Source of the DNA: Alteromonadaceae bacterium Bs31
GTDB lineage: Bacteria; Pseudomonadota; Gammaproteobacteria; Pseudomonadales; Cellvibrionaceae
Direction: 5' to 3'
Assembly: GCA_900177435.1 (NCBI GenBank)
Contig: FXAI01000001.1
Span: 539,663-603,662 of the forward strand
DNA length: 64,000 nucleotides
A program made the translations under genes and the position numbers. Under the pieces are notes generated by a model. It saw only the letters and a program-made list of their open reading frames with translations, was not told where the DNA came from and did not search any database. Each line of letters starts with the position of its first letter. The stretch's first letter is position 1. Of this stretch, positions 48,201-56,254 are shown piece after piece.

Positions 48201-48365
48201 TTCATCAATTGACGACAGCTTTACATAATGCTGAATTGGTTTACCGAAAGACTCTGACTTTTGAGTGTCTGCTACCATCCATTGGCGTCGGCGTACTTCG
48301 ACTAGTTGCCCAGGCTCTGGAGGTGCTGAGTGCATAGTAATATGGGCAGTTACGCTTTCTGACAC
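45216..48365 (-). CDS. drmD: DISARM SNF2-type helicase DrmD
   Basis: This SWI2/SNF2 ATPase of about 1049 residues has Walker A DDVGLGKTIEAG near 145, Walker B VVDEAHNIAP near 255, FLTATPHNGY, and the C-terminal helicase half FFTEYRTTLDWL, DAASEGIDLQ and EQRNGRIDRHGQ (motif VI). A long coiled-coil-rich C-terminus follows. DrmD is the marker of class 1 DISARM. The start is ambiguous: the longest frame begins with TTG 48401, but GTG 48365 has AGAGGA 7 bases upstream and is preferred. It lies 36 bases after the C5 methylase gene. Confidence 0.9.
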   Translation of the reverse strand: MSESVTAHITMHSAPPEPGQLVEVRRRQWMVADTQKSESFGKPIQHYVKLSSIDEDGLGEELEVVWEIEPGAHVIERAGLPSITGLDDANRLDAFLDAVRWGAATNVDRGFLQAPFRSGVSIEDFQLDPLVRAIDLARANLLIADDVGLGKTIEAGLVIQELLLRHRARTVHIVCPASLQEKWRVEMLEKFGLEFKVVDTEYVKTLRRDRGIHANPWTSFPRLISSMDWMKSGEAMRLLRDVLPVYTSFPRKFDILVVDEAHNIAPSGSGKYAIESQRTQLVRTLSPHFQHRLFLTATPHNGYTESFTSLLELLDDQRFARNVLPDEAQLSQVMIRRLKTDLVDKDGNPLYPKRSLHALEIDYTEQERKAHQLLKEYSESRILTSTAGQHRFGTKFINNLLKKRLFSSPAAFASTLEKHITTIHNGKASSTKSPISERILHKAISKSQEDYADDLSYEAAQSEAVEEAGKFIAPLTDEQRDLIVPIRNWAQSAMNQVDSKAEALLSWIDNNLRDNGAWNNKRVIFFTEYRTTLDWLHKILASHDYAGERLSILHGGVDHQDREAIKAAFQTHPDESPVRILLATDAASEGIDLQNYCNYLIHLEIPYNPNVMEQRNGRIDRHGQKAGEVFIWHPVDADTSKGAIGGHADDILRALRKIDSMRQDLGSVNALIEPQISQVLEGVKKELETAVAEKKMASAKRYMRADSRLKERITKLHERLVETQEEYHLTPSHIQAAVETALSIADKPKLKVRELANVPNGTVFDMPALAGNWARCMEGLEHPHTRKIRPITFDHAIAKGRDDIVLVHMNHRLVQMALRLLRAEVWAQDDVKKLHRVTVKSLPDDQLSSPAIAVLSRLVITGGKHHRLHEELIESGGYLADNFKREARVTEVRRWMEDSKACVIEDSTLTALKTRFERFVGSIESSISARATDRLTALEKSLQLQQEKEIKDITDVLSELERTIHNELSTEKQPEQLGFVFEDLSETERTQLKRDTQALEARLARIPEERNNETRAIKLRFAEPAQHTFPVAVVLFVPQSLVSNMQQES

Positions 48366-48401
48366 AGTAAATCCTCTTCTTATTTTATCCCACAGATACA
48401 A

Positions 48402-49442
48402 TCAGTTGAGTAAACCTAAATCATCAAGGTGAGCTTTAATACTCTTTGCTATCGCTTGGCCGAGCCCTACTGGCACAGCGTTACCAATCATTCGGCCTAG
48501 CGTACGAAACTCTGGCTTCTGACCTTTTTCCAAAAACTTGTAATTTCGCGGAAAACCTTGAATTATTGCGGCTTCACGCAATGAAATTGCTCGATCTTGT
48601 TCTGGGTGGCCAAAACGTCCGTTGCCATAGCCATAACACTGAGTAGTCATCGTTGGTGCCGGCTTTTCCCATTCCATACGCCCATAAACACTTGGATAGG
48701 TACTTCCTGAGCTCTCTTTGTGGCACTCCGCAACTAAGTTCTTGGGCCAATCTCGCCATGAACCGCCAGGTTTGGATACTCTAATTCTTTTTAAATTGAT
48801 GTCTGACAACGACGCTGATACATGTAGCCTATCACGCGTGCAACACTCACCCGCACCAAGAGGTTTTAAACGTCCTATGACTTGCTTTAGCGTTTTAGCT
48901 TTTACGTGTGTTTTTTTAATTATTTTTATTGGACCCAGAAGAGAGGCCAATAAAACCATTCTTTTTCTAGTTTGTGGAACCCCGTAATGTGTACTATCAA
49001 CAATCTGATACCAAACGTGATAACCGAATTTTTCTAATTTTTTTACGAACTCATGAAATATTTCATGCCGTTGAACCGTGGGAACATTTTCCATTGTAAT
49101 AATTTCAGGACGCGAGCCTTTTGCTAAGCGTGCAAATTCGTCCAGCAAGCTCCAACGCTCATTCCGCTTAATATCATATCGTTGCGCATAAGTTGAGAAT
49201 GGTTGGCACGGGGCACAACCAGCTAATATCCGAATATCAGCGCCACCAAATAGATGATTTAGTTCATTCGTTTTCATAGAGCTAACATCTTTCTCAATAA
49301 ATTGAGAATTATTATTTTCCTCATATGGAAATCTACATGCAGCGTCCAAATCTATTCCAGCAGATACAGGTAAGCCTTCTTTTACAAAGCCGTGCGTTAA
49401 ACCTCCAGCACCACAAAATAAATCGACACATGAAATTGCCAC
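48402..49442 (-). CDS. drmMII: DNA cytosine-5 methyltransferase (DrmMII type)
   Basis: This 346-residue C5-cytosine methylase has motif I DLFCGAGGLTHG at 7-18, motif IV GCAPCQPFS with the catalytic Cys near 80, motif VI ENVP near 118, motif VIII QTRKRMVLLAS, and motifs IX-X RTLGRMIGNAVP near 315. The GTG start has GAGGTG upstream. It is the first gene of the defence operon and should protect host DNA. In the DISARM types known to me a C5 methylase is typical of class 2 (DrmMII), while the rest of this locus is class 1, so the locus is mixed. Target sequence not readable. Confidence 0.88.
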   Translation of the reverse strand: MAISCVDLFCGAGGLTHGFVKEGLPVSAGIDLDAACRFPYEENNNSQFIEKDVSSMKTNELNHLFGGADIRILAGCAPCQPFSTYAQRYDIKRNERWSLLDEFARLAKGSRPEIITMENVPTVQRHEIFHEFVKKLEKFGYHVWYQIVDSTHYGVPQTRKRMVLLASLLGPIKIIKKTHVKAKTLKQVIGRLKPLGAGECCTRDRLHVSASLSDINLKRIRVSKPGGSWRDWPKNLVAECHKESSGSTYPSVYGRMEWEKPAPTMTTQCYGYGNGRFGHPEQDRAISLREAAIIQGFPRNYKFLEKGQKPEFRTLGRMIGNAVPVGLGQAIAKSIKAHLDDLGLLN

Positions 49443-49508
49443 TTTTAAACACCTCTACAGTTAATTATTTACTTTATTTTCGCTGTCTCTGAGCGCCGCA
49501 AGTCGCCA

Positions 49509-49724
49509 CTAGGTAGAAGATGGGGCAGAACCTTCTTCATTTTCTTCAGGTTCTGCCGCTTCCCCTGACAAGACCCACGCATCAACTTCTTCGGTTTTGA
49601 ACTTCCAAAACCTACCCATTCTATGAGCAGGCATACCTTTCTTACTACGCCATGCATAGATAGTGTCCCTGCTGACACCAAGGTAAGTACTTATCTCTTC
49701 CACGGAAAGCCATCTATCAGTCAT
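49509..49724 (-). CDS. AlpA/excisionase-like helix-turn-helix protein
   Basis: This 71-residue MerR/AlpA-type small DNA-binding protein reads WLSVEEISTYLGVSRDTIYAWRSKKGMPAHRMGRFWKFK (domain quoted only in pieces: SVEEISTYLGVSRDTIYAW is the helix-turn-helix and HRMGRFWKFK the wing). The C-terminal 18 residues are acidic. Such genes often precede DISARM and BREX operons and may regulate them, or act as recombination directionality factors. It lies 66 bases before drmMII on the same strand. Confidence 0.8.
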   Translation of the reverse strand: MTDRWLSVEEISTYLGVSRDTIYAWRSKKGMPAHRMGRFWKFKTEEVDAWVLSGEAAEPEENEEGSAPSST

Positions 49725-50116
49725 TTAGAGCATCTCGATCTTTTCATAGCCTATTTTTATCAGCAAATTTTGACACAGAATGTGATATATATAAAGCAGA
49801 CTTGGTTTGGTTTGGTATGAGTAGACGGGATTTAGCGGGATTATGGTTCATTACTAAGCGTAATCATGATTTTAGTCGTGGACTCTGCTGGCCTGTATTT
49901 CCCGAGCGCAAAAATTAGCTTGTAGTAAACTACAGCCATCGCGGGCTCGCGAACTGACTACAATTCATACAGCATGTATTCCGAGGGAGCACAGCCGAGA
50001 AACAAAGCTATCTGGTATTCGCTTGTCTAATGGTTGCTGCTGAATTTAGTGCGGCAGATATCACCAAGGAATTGCTACAACTATCGCCCTTATTACTTTC
50101 AATTAGTCCTAACTCT
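49725..50116. other. Non-coding stretch between island topB and the defence operon
   Basis: It must hold the promoter of the DISARM operon (minus strand). A small palindrome TGTAGTAAACTACA is present near 49920 and a GC-rich one, CGCGGGCTCGCG, just after. A TTGACA at 49770 points to the + strand, where no gene follows. No terminator was recognised behind topB. Confidence 0.5.
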
Positions 50117-52063
50117 TCAGTTTTCCTTCACTTTGTTTCTCCGCCTCTTCCCTTGAGCCAACTTCCGCTTTACTTGGCCTTGAGCACCTTTACCAGCTAA
50201 ACCATCAAAACGAACTTGGCTGACCTCCTCAATGAGACAGCTCAACGTACTTACCATTGGCATCATAAAGTGATCGTAGCGAAGCTCACGCTGGCTTATC
50301 GCTTCCAGCTGAGATTCCCATTGCGCAGTCATATCCGGCGTTGCAACACACATAGGGAGCCCTTGAATCAGCTCTCTACCTATATCTGTTGATCGAATCT
50401 CTTTGCCTTGACGTGTTAGAAAGCTACGCTTGAACAAAAGCTCAATGATTCCAGCTCTAGTGGCCTCTGTACCTATACCGTCAGTTTCCCGAAGAACCTT
50501 TCGGATTTCTGGGTCTGTCACGTAGCGGGATATACCGGTCATTGCGGATAATAATGATGCGTCATTGAATCGTTTTGGCGGCGAAGTATTCTTGTCAAGA
50601 ACTGAAGCTTCAATGCACATTACTGGATCACCTGTTTTTAAGTCAGGCATTCTATCTTGGCAATAGTCGTCCTCCTCTTTTTCATTGCTTTTGGCATTAG
50701 CATTTTTAAATAAGGCGCTTTTCCATCCTTCTGCGCTAACCTCTTTTCGCTTTGTGATAAATAGGCCTCCTTCGATAACCGAGTCAACCTGTACCTGCCG
50801 GAAATCGAAGCTTGGTAAAAACTGCATGAGATATTGCCTAGCAACGAGGTTATAGACCTTCGACTCAGTTGCGGTCAATGCTGCTCCTATTTTTTTATGG
50901 GTTGGGATAATCGCATGGTGTGCGTTTACTTTTTTATCATTCCATGCCTTCGACTTTCTCTGAGTGTCGGTAGCATTGGCGATAGACACTAGACTTTCAT
51001 CTACCGAGGATATTGCAGTGATAATTTGATTAGCTTCATTAAAATGCTCTGCAGGAAGATACCGATTATCCGACCGAGGATATGTAATTAATTTATGTTT
51101 TTCGTAAAGGCTTTGACAGGTATCCAATACCTGTTTAGCACTAAGGCCAAATATCTTGGCTGCATCTATTTGTAATGATGAAAGATTGTAAGGTAAAGGT
51201 GGGGCTTGTTTTTTCACTGTATCGGAAAAATTTTTAATCTTACCCGTTTTATTGTTCACCCGTAATAAAACGTTTTCAATGAGCTTGCGAGATAACACTC
51301 GATTCTCTTCATCCATATAAGGCTGACATGCTTCGCTAGGTTTCCATTTTGCTTTAAAGCTAAACCCTTGCTCCGTAGTTAAGCGTACCTCTAGCTCATA
51401 AAAGGGCTTGGAAATAAAGCTTTCAATTTCTAAATCACGCCTAACGACCAAACCCAAAAGCGGTGTTTGCACTCGCCCGATAGATAACACACCGCTAAAC
51501 CCAGACTGCTGGCCTCGCAAGGTGCAAAGGCGGGTCATATTCATCCCATAAAGCCAATCCGCTCTTGCACGTGCCAGTGCGGAAGTCGCCAAAGGGATGA
51601 AATCTGTATTGTTACGGAGATTAGCCAAAGATTTTTTAACTGAAGCGGGATTCAAATCACTAATTAAGCAGCGCTTGGCAGCTGCAATTTTTGATTTTGA
51701 TACACCACAAAAACTAATCACCTCATCAATTAAAAGTTGGCCCTCTCGATCTGGATCACCTATATTTACCAATAAGCTCGCACTTTTTATAAGCTTCTTC
51801 AAAACATTAAACTGCTTTCGGGTTTGTGGTTTAACATCCAACTTCCACAACTCTGGCACAATGGGTAGATGATCAGAATTCCACTTTTTGTAGTCTGGAT
51901 TGTATGCATCTGGTTCCGCTTGCTCCAACAAATGACCAATGCACCAACTGACAACATCACCATTTCCCACCTCGATAAATCCATCACCATTCCGGTGAGG
52001 TTTTGGAAGTACTTGAGCAACAGCGCGCCCTAGGCTAGGTTTTTCAGCGATATACAGAATCAT
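50117..52063 (-). CDS. topB: DNA topoisomerase III carried by the island
   Basis: This is a complete 648-residue type IA topoisomerase. The TOPRIM domain has [12 protein letters not shown] at the start and NIGDPDREGQLLIDE near 100-114; the active-site Tyr is in LITYPRSDNRYLP near 325; DGIGTEATRAGIIELLFKR follows; and the tail is Lys/Arg-rich. It is clearly a homologue of the disrupted host gene but not its copy: many residues differ. Its ATG overlaps the ginD stop (ATGA) and GAGAGG lies 5-10 bases upstream, so it is made as the fifth product of the recombinase operon. It would replace the host enzyme lost by insertion, or serve the recombination reaction itself. Confidence 0.94.
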   Translation of the reverse strand: MILYIAEKPSLGRAVAQVLPKPHRNGDGFIEVGNGDVVSWCIGHLLEQAEPDAYNPDYKKWNSDHLPIVPELWKLDVKPQTRKQFNVLKKLIKSASLLVNIGDPDREGQLLIDEVISFCGVSKSKIAAAKRCLISDLNPASVKKSLANLRNNTDFIPLATSALARARADWLYGMNMTRLCTLRGQQSGFSGVLSIGRVQTPLLGLVVRRDLEIESFISKPFYELEVRLTTEQGFSFKAKWKPSEACQPYMDEENRVLSRKLIENVLLRVNNKTGKIKNFSDTVKKQAPPLPYNLSSLQIDAAKIFGLSAKQVLDTCQSLYEKHKLITYPRSDNRYLPAEHFNEANQIITAISSVDESLVSIANATDTQRKSKAWNDKKVNAHHAIIPTHKKIGAALTATESKVYNLVARQYLMQFLPSFDFRQVQVDSVIEGGLFITKRKEVSAEGWKSALFKNANAKSNEKEEDDYCQDRMPDLKTGDPVMCIEASVLDKNTSPPKRFNDASLLSAMTGISRYVTDPEIRKVLRETDGIGTEATRAGIIELLFKRSFLTRQGKEIRSTDIGRELIQGLPMCVATPDMTAQWESQLEAISQRELRYDHFMMPMVSTLSCLIEEVSQVRFDGLAGKGAQGQVKRKLAQGKRRRNKVKEN

Positions 52064-52521
52064 TTCTGCCTCTCAGAGATTTTTGTTATTTTGGTTGCAG
52101 ACAACTCTTTTTCCAATTGCTCAATTGCAATCAAGGCTTCATGCAACGAAAAATGTAATTTTGCATTTTCTTGTATAACACCATCCGCAAATCGCTTTAT
52201 GTTATCGCGCTGCTCTCTATAGCGTTCTTTTAGCTGTTTTTGTTTGTCACGCTCAGCCCTAAGCTTTGCGATATCGCTTTTGCTAACTGAATAATTATTC
52301 GTGTTCGTTTTCGACTTTATTTCCGAAATGACAGCCCTTGCTCTAACCACAAAGTCCTTATAGTAGTAAATACTGCCAGAACTCAAACCAGCTTCATCAT
52401 TTATTCTTTTTAAACTAATCTTTCCATCCGGCTTAGTTCTTTCGGGCTTTCCTTCAACCAGCCTTTCTATGGCATGCTCTAATCTTGCCTCTGTGACCAG
52501 CCTTTTGTTATTTTCTTTCAT
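52060..52521 (-). CDS. ginD: GinD/TnpC-type small coiled-coil protein (DUF6262-like)
   Basis: This 153-residue basic protein has a helix-turn-helix-like N-terminal part (LKRINDEAGLSSGSIYYYK at 37-55) and a long coiled coil from about 80 to 145 (AKLRAERDKQKQLKERYREQ and onward). It matches the small fourth gene of GInt islands and TnpC of Tn554, which is needed for efficient or directional recombination. It starts 2 bases after the ginC stop and overlaps topB by 4 bases. Confidence 0.75.
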   Translation of the reverse strand: MKENNKRLVTEARLEHAIERLVEGKPERTKPDGKISLKRINDEAGLSSGSIYYYKDFVVRARAVISEIKSKTNTNNYSVSKSDIAKLRAERDKQKQLKERYREQRDNIKRFADGVIQENAKLHFSLHEALIAIEQLEKELSATKITKISERQK

Positions 52522-52523
52522 GA

Positions 52524-54440
52524 TTATTTGCTCTGCAACATTGAAGCCGTTAGGTTTTCGCTGAAGGGAGAGTAATCGATATTATGGTCATCCAAAGATT
52601 GATCAATAGATTTAATATCGAAATATATTTTGGACATTATATTAGGTTGATTAACATTCCAGTCTCTTAATGCGTTGAACTTGGCAACCAACTGCTCTCT
52701 AACAGGCAATAAAGAAAGCGCTTTCTCTTTAGTGACAATTTTGTACCTACAGGTTTGCATATCACAAATGCGGCTACATGTAGGATTAGTGCAATGTCCA
52801 AATGGATTTTCAGTAATAGACATTTGCCCATTTTTCACTTGCGTTGATATTTCTTCTCTACTCAAATAGATGCTCGCGTCAACACCTCTACGAGCCGACA
52901 TAATTCGGTCTCCTTCCTTACCAGAAAGAGAGGAGGCTTCGTTGTATATATAGTAGAGCGTATCTGTCATGAAACTGTGATTTTCTTCAGCTATCAAATC
53001 CATTAACTCCGCATCCATAGTCATATCAAGATGGGCGGCAATATTTGCTTGATTTGAATACCAAGCCGTCATCGCTATATTTATATGCTTAAATTGATAT
53101 TTGAGGTCTAACAGAGAACCGAGTTTGTTTCTCACAAGAAACACTGCAAAGGTTCTTCTAAATCCGTGTGGATGAGGGATAAGCACCTGGCCTTGAGCTA
53201 GCTCACCTTTCCTTGTTGGATTGAGCACATTGAATTCTTCAACATCGGAAAATGTGGCCACACAACCAACGGATTTGGCAAATGAAGCTAATGATTTACT
53301 TATTGTTTGACGCCCTGCAAAAGGCCTTACTGAAGTTGTGTAAGGAAGTAAAATAAACAATGAATTTATATCTTCCAAGAACTTTTTACGTAAGTCCATA
53401 TGAATAATGCTTTCGGCATCTTCTTTCCATATTTCTCTTGCAAACTCAAATGAACACCAAAGAAGCTCTATTGCCTTTTTGGTTTTTTGATTTGTCACCC
53501 AAGAAGTTTCTCGCTTTACACCACCAACATTTGGTTTGGTATGACCACCGCTTACAATAGAAATCACTACATCCCCATACTTTTCTTCCATATATGAATC
53601 TAAGTTGAAAGATTTTATTTCGCTGTCTCTACTTCCAGTAAAGCTTGCTATCAGTGTATAGCAGGCACCTCTGAGCCAGCTAAGCCATACCCCGGACAAG
53701 TCCAGAGAAAAATCTTCATGAGGTATGTCGTGAAATGTCATTTTCCTTGCCTTTTTAAGAGGCATGGTCCTATCTCGATAATGCTTTTGTAATTCTTGAA
53801 AATTTTTAACAAATTCGCCATAAGCTTTACTAATATCAAATCGATACGGGTAAAACCGATCAACAATGTCCATGCTTGACTTTATGTATTCAGCAGCAAT
53901 TTTTTCGGGTATAGCCATTGATTGCTTGGTTACCGCGCTCAAGCTAGACAACTCCCTTGCTAATATATCTGAATTTTCAATCCTTCGTTCAACCAGCCCA
54001 TTTTCGTATAGTTTGGATAGTAATATAAGGTTATTTTTCCATGTTTTGTATTTGATTTTTAGCGTCTTACCGTAACTTATAATTTGACGAAGCCCAGAGT
54101 CAGAATCTATAAATCGAAAACTTTCTCCGCCGAGATGCTGAATCATTTTCTGAAAAAATATCGCCGCTTCGATCCAGTTGTGAGAATAAGTATACTTACT
54201 AAGTATTAATTTTTTATCAATTACCACTTTATAAATAATCTGTTTAATCGCATCCTTAAAACCACCATGCAATCTATGGAATTTTACTTGTGAGTCTCGA
54301 TCAACAAATACCCATAGGTCGTCCTGATAGTAGCTGTATGGGGTACCTTGGGAGCAAAATGATACAATCGGATTTTCGTCGGGAATGAAAGTGTTCGTGC
54401 TCTCTTTTAACGGAAACTGTTTACCTGACCGAAGACGCAT
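52524..54440 (-). CDS. ginC: Tyrosine recombinase GinC (third of three)
   Basis: This 638-residue phage-integrase-type recombinase has its catalytic signature in the last third: Arg in SFTGSRDSEIKSF, His-x-x-Arg in PHPHGFRRTFAVF, and His...Tyr in QFKHINIAMTAWYSN. It also has a C-terminal Cys knot (CTNPTCSRICDMQTCRYK). ATG 54440 is chosen over GTG 54446 because it forms TGATG with the ginB stop and has GGGAGG 7 bases upstream. It is one of a trio needed together for GInt integration and excision. Confidence 0.82.
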   Translation of the reverse strand: MRLRSGKQFPLKESTNTFIPDENPIVSFCSQGTPYSYYQDDLWVFVDRDSQVKFHRLHGGFKDAIKQIIYKVVIDKKLILSKYTYSHNWIEAAIFFQKMIQHLGGESFRFIDSDSGLRQIISYGKTLKIKYKTWKNNLILLSKLYENGLVERRIENSDILARELSSLSAVTKQSMAIPEKIAAEYIKSSMDIVDRFYPYRFDISKAYGEFVKNFQELQKHYRDRTMPLKKARKMTFHDIPHEDFSLDLSGVWLSWLRGACYTLIASFTGSRDSEIKSFNLDSYMEEKYGDVVISIVSGGHTKPNVGGVKRETSWVTNQKTKKAIELLWCSFEFAREIWKEDAESIIHMDLRKKFLEDINSLFILLPYTTSVRPFAGRQTISKSLASFAKSVGCVATFSDVEEFNVLNPTRKGELAQGQVLIPHPHGFRRTFAVFLVRNKLGSLLDLKYQFKHINIAMTAWYSNQANIAAHLDMTMDAELMDLIAEENHSFMTDTLYYIYNEASSLSGKEGDRIMSARRGVDASIYLSREEISTQVKNGQMSITENPFGHCTNPTCSRICDMQTCRYKIVTKEKALSLLPVREQLVAKFNALRDWNVNQPNIMSKIYFDIKSIDQSLDDHNIDYSPFSENLTASMLQSK

Positions 54441-56254
54441 CACCACACCTCCCTTAACAAATCAAAGTCATCTTCACTAGACCACAGCGGGTGAGGTGCA
54501 TCCATGTAGCGTTTCATCGCTGAACTGTACACATCTATAAACTCGTCTTGAAGCCGAGATAAAATTGATTCAACAGTGGCTGCAACCTTTATTAAAATGT
54601 CTCCTGGCATGCTATTTATAGATGGGCGACTCATCACGCCCAATAAAACATCTCTAAACGATAACATTAGCCAAACATCTTCTATCTCAGCGATGATTGC
54701 GTGATTATCACAGCCAAAACACTCAAGGAATTTGTGACAAGCAACACTTTCATGATCACTTGCTAGCTTTGCATCAATTAATGAGTTTTTTAAAGCCTTC
54801 GCTTTTTCGCCAAAAGGGGCTGTGCATCTAATTCCGCTAGGTGACAAAGTAGGAATATTGGCAGTCGTCTTTGGGTAGGCGCTTTTCCGGATGGGATCTC
54901 TATAACTAAATACAGAATTCTCCTTAGCATCAGAAACTGACTCTCCTTGAGCAGTTCGCTCCCTAATATCGAGAACTGCAGCTAAAGCCATTTTAGACTG
55001 TACTGGATTTCCATCGGAGTAATGCCGAGCCACTGTTTCTGGGTTATTATTTAGACCTTCTGCGGTTGAGAAAATACTATCAGTAGCTCGAAAAATTATG
55101 GATGCTTTAGTTTTTCTAAATTTTTGGTTACTAAGCCTTGGCAACCCTAGAGCCTGAAAACTGTGATTTAGACCACCATAAATGGACACTCCATCTTGTC
55201 GGTAACACTTCCCATTAACAACTCTAGGAAAAAGAATCGCAGTTTCAGAGGAATCAAGTATTCTTGCCATGTAAACCCATGATTCAACAAAATCTTTCGC
55301 CCTTTTTGTAAACCCTATTTCGTCTAGGTTTTGACGACCCTTTTGCCGATTCTTGGTCGTAATAAGAATATACTTCCCTCTAGACGATTCAATGAAATCC
55401 CCACCGGTAATGTCGAGGACTTTTAATTCGGACAATTGCCCGTGATTAATTCCGGTGAAAAAGCACATTAAGTAATAAGCTGAACGCACCAAATCCATCT
55501 TCCATGTATCTATATTATTTTTTGTCGATATTTTTTTTCTCCATCTACTTCGAAGAAAACCAATTGATGGTGCGGACTTTAAAAGCTTATCTTCGTCATA
55601 TAGTGGAAAGTTTTCGGGTGTACTACCTTCTAATAAATGTTTCCCGTAAGCAGAATAAATCTTATAGAGATTTTTAACGATCTGCTTAACTTCTAGATCT
55701 GTATAAGGGGTAACGGGAGTAGTGTCATTTGGGAATTGAAAAAATACATTTTTTGCCTCCAAATCATTAAACAAATTAATTTCTTTGGTGATAACCTTTA
55801 CGGCGTTCTGTATTCCTTGTAAAGACTTCCCTTTGCCTCCTTTCATATATCGATTTTTAAGCTCGTCCACAAATAGCTCAACTGCATTTTTAGACAGTAT
55901 ATCCTCGACTGAATTTTGGTCACATACTTGTATTAACACAACCAACCCGTTAAATATATTTAATTTTGTCCGAGGAGTTCTATCCAAATTCACTATTGTT
56001 TGATACATCTCAATAACGAACGGCCATCTCCCCATATCAACGAGAACTTCATTCCCCCTGAATTCTGCACTATTCGTACCATTCCCAGCTTTAAGATTTG
56101 GACAGTTATGGTAACCGAGTCGCTTGAAATGTACGGTGCTATTACCATTGGTTAAAGTCAGATTTTTTACTGAAATGGGCGTTACTATCGCAATATTTTC
56201 AGATGTGGGATCCGATATTTTTCTCGTCTTTTTTCCCTTAAAGGCCACTATCAA
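54440..56254 (-). CDS. ginB: Tyrosine recombinase GinB, catalytically degenerate (second of three)
   Basis: This is a 604-residue phage-integrase-type protein. The canonical TG-x-R is FTGINHGQLSEL (Arg replaced by Asn), and the His-x-x-Arg box reads QKFRKTKAS (His replaced by Gln), while a Tyr is kept in ETVARHYSDG. It may therefore act as a structural partner and not as a strand-cleaving subunit. The start is TTG 56254 overlapping the ginA TGA, or GTG 56248. A C-terminal Cys/His cluster (ACHKFLECFGCDNH) could bind zinc. Position and overlaps put it firmly in the gin operon. Confidence 0.8.
   Translation of the reverse strand: MIVAFKGKKTRKISDPTSENIAIVTPISVKNLTLTNGNSTVHFKRLGYHNCPNLKAGNGTNSAEFRGNEVLVDMGRWPFVIEMYQTIVNLDRTPRTKLNIFNGLVVLIQVCDQNSVEDILSKNAVELFVDELKNRYMKGGKGKSLQGIQNAVKVITKEINLFNDLEAKNVFFQFPNDTTPVTPYTDLEVKQIVKNLYKIYSAYGKHLLEGSTPENFPLYDEDKLLKSAPSIGFLRSRWRKKISTKNNIDTWKMDLVRSAYYLMCFFTGINHGQLSELKVLDITGGDFIESSRGKYILITTKNRQKGRQNLDEIGFTKRAKDFVESWVYMARILDSSETAILFPRVVNGKCYRQDGVSIYGGLNHSFQALGLPRLSNQKFRKTKASIIFRATDSIFSTAEGLNNNPETVARHYSDGNPVQSKMALAAVLDIRERTAQGESVSDAKENSVFSYRDPIRKSAYPKTTANIPTLSPSGIRCTAPFGEKAKALKNSLIDAKLASDHESVACHKFLECFGCDNHAIIAEIEDVWLMLSFRDVLLGVMSRPSINSMPGDILIKVAATVESILSRLQDEFIDVYSSAMKRYMDAPHPLWSSEDDFDLLREVW

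Noticed and set aside
49770-49795. TTGACA with TATAAA-like box
   Set aside because: Spacing is too short (14 bases) or the -10 is poor, and it points to the + strand where no gene follows for many kb.
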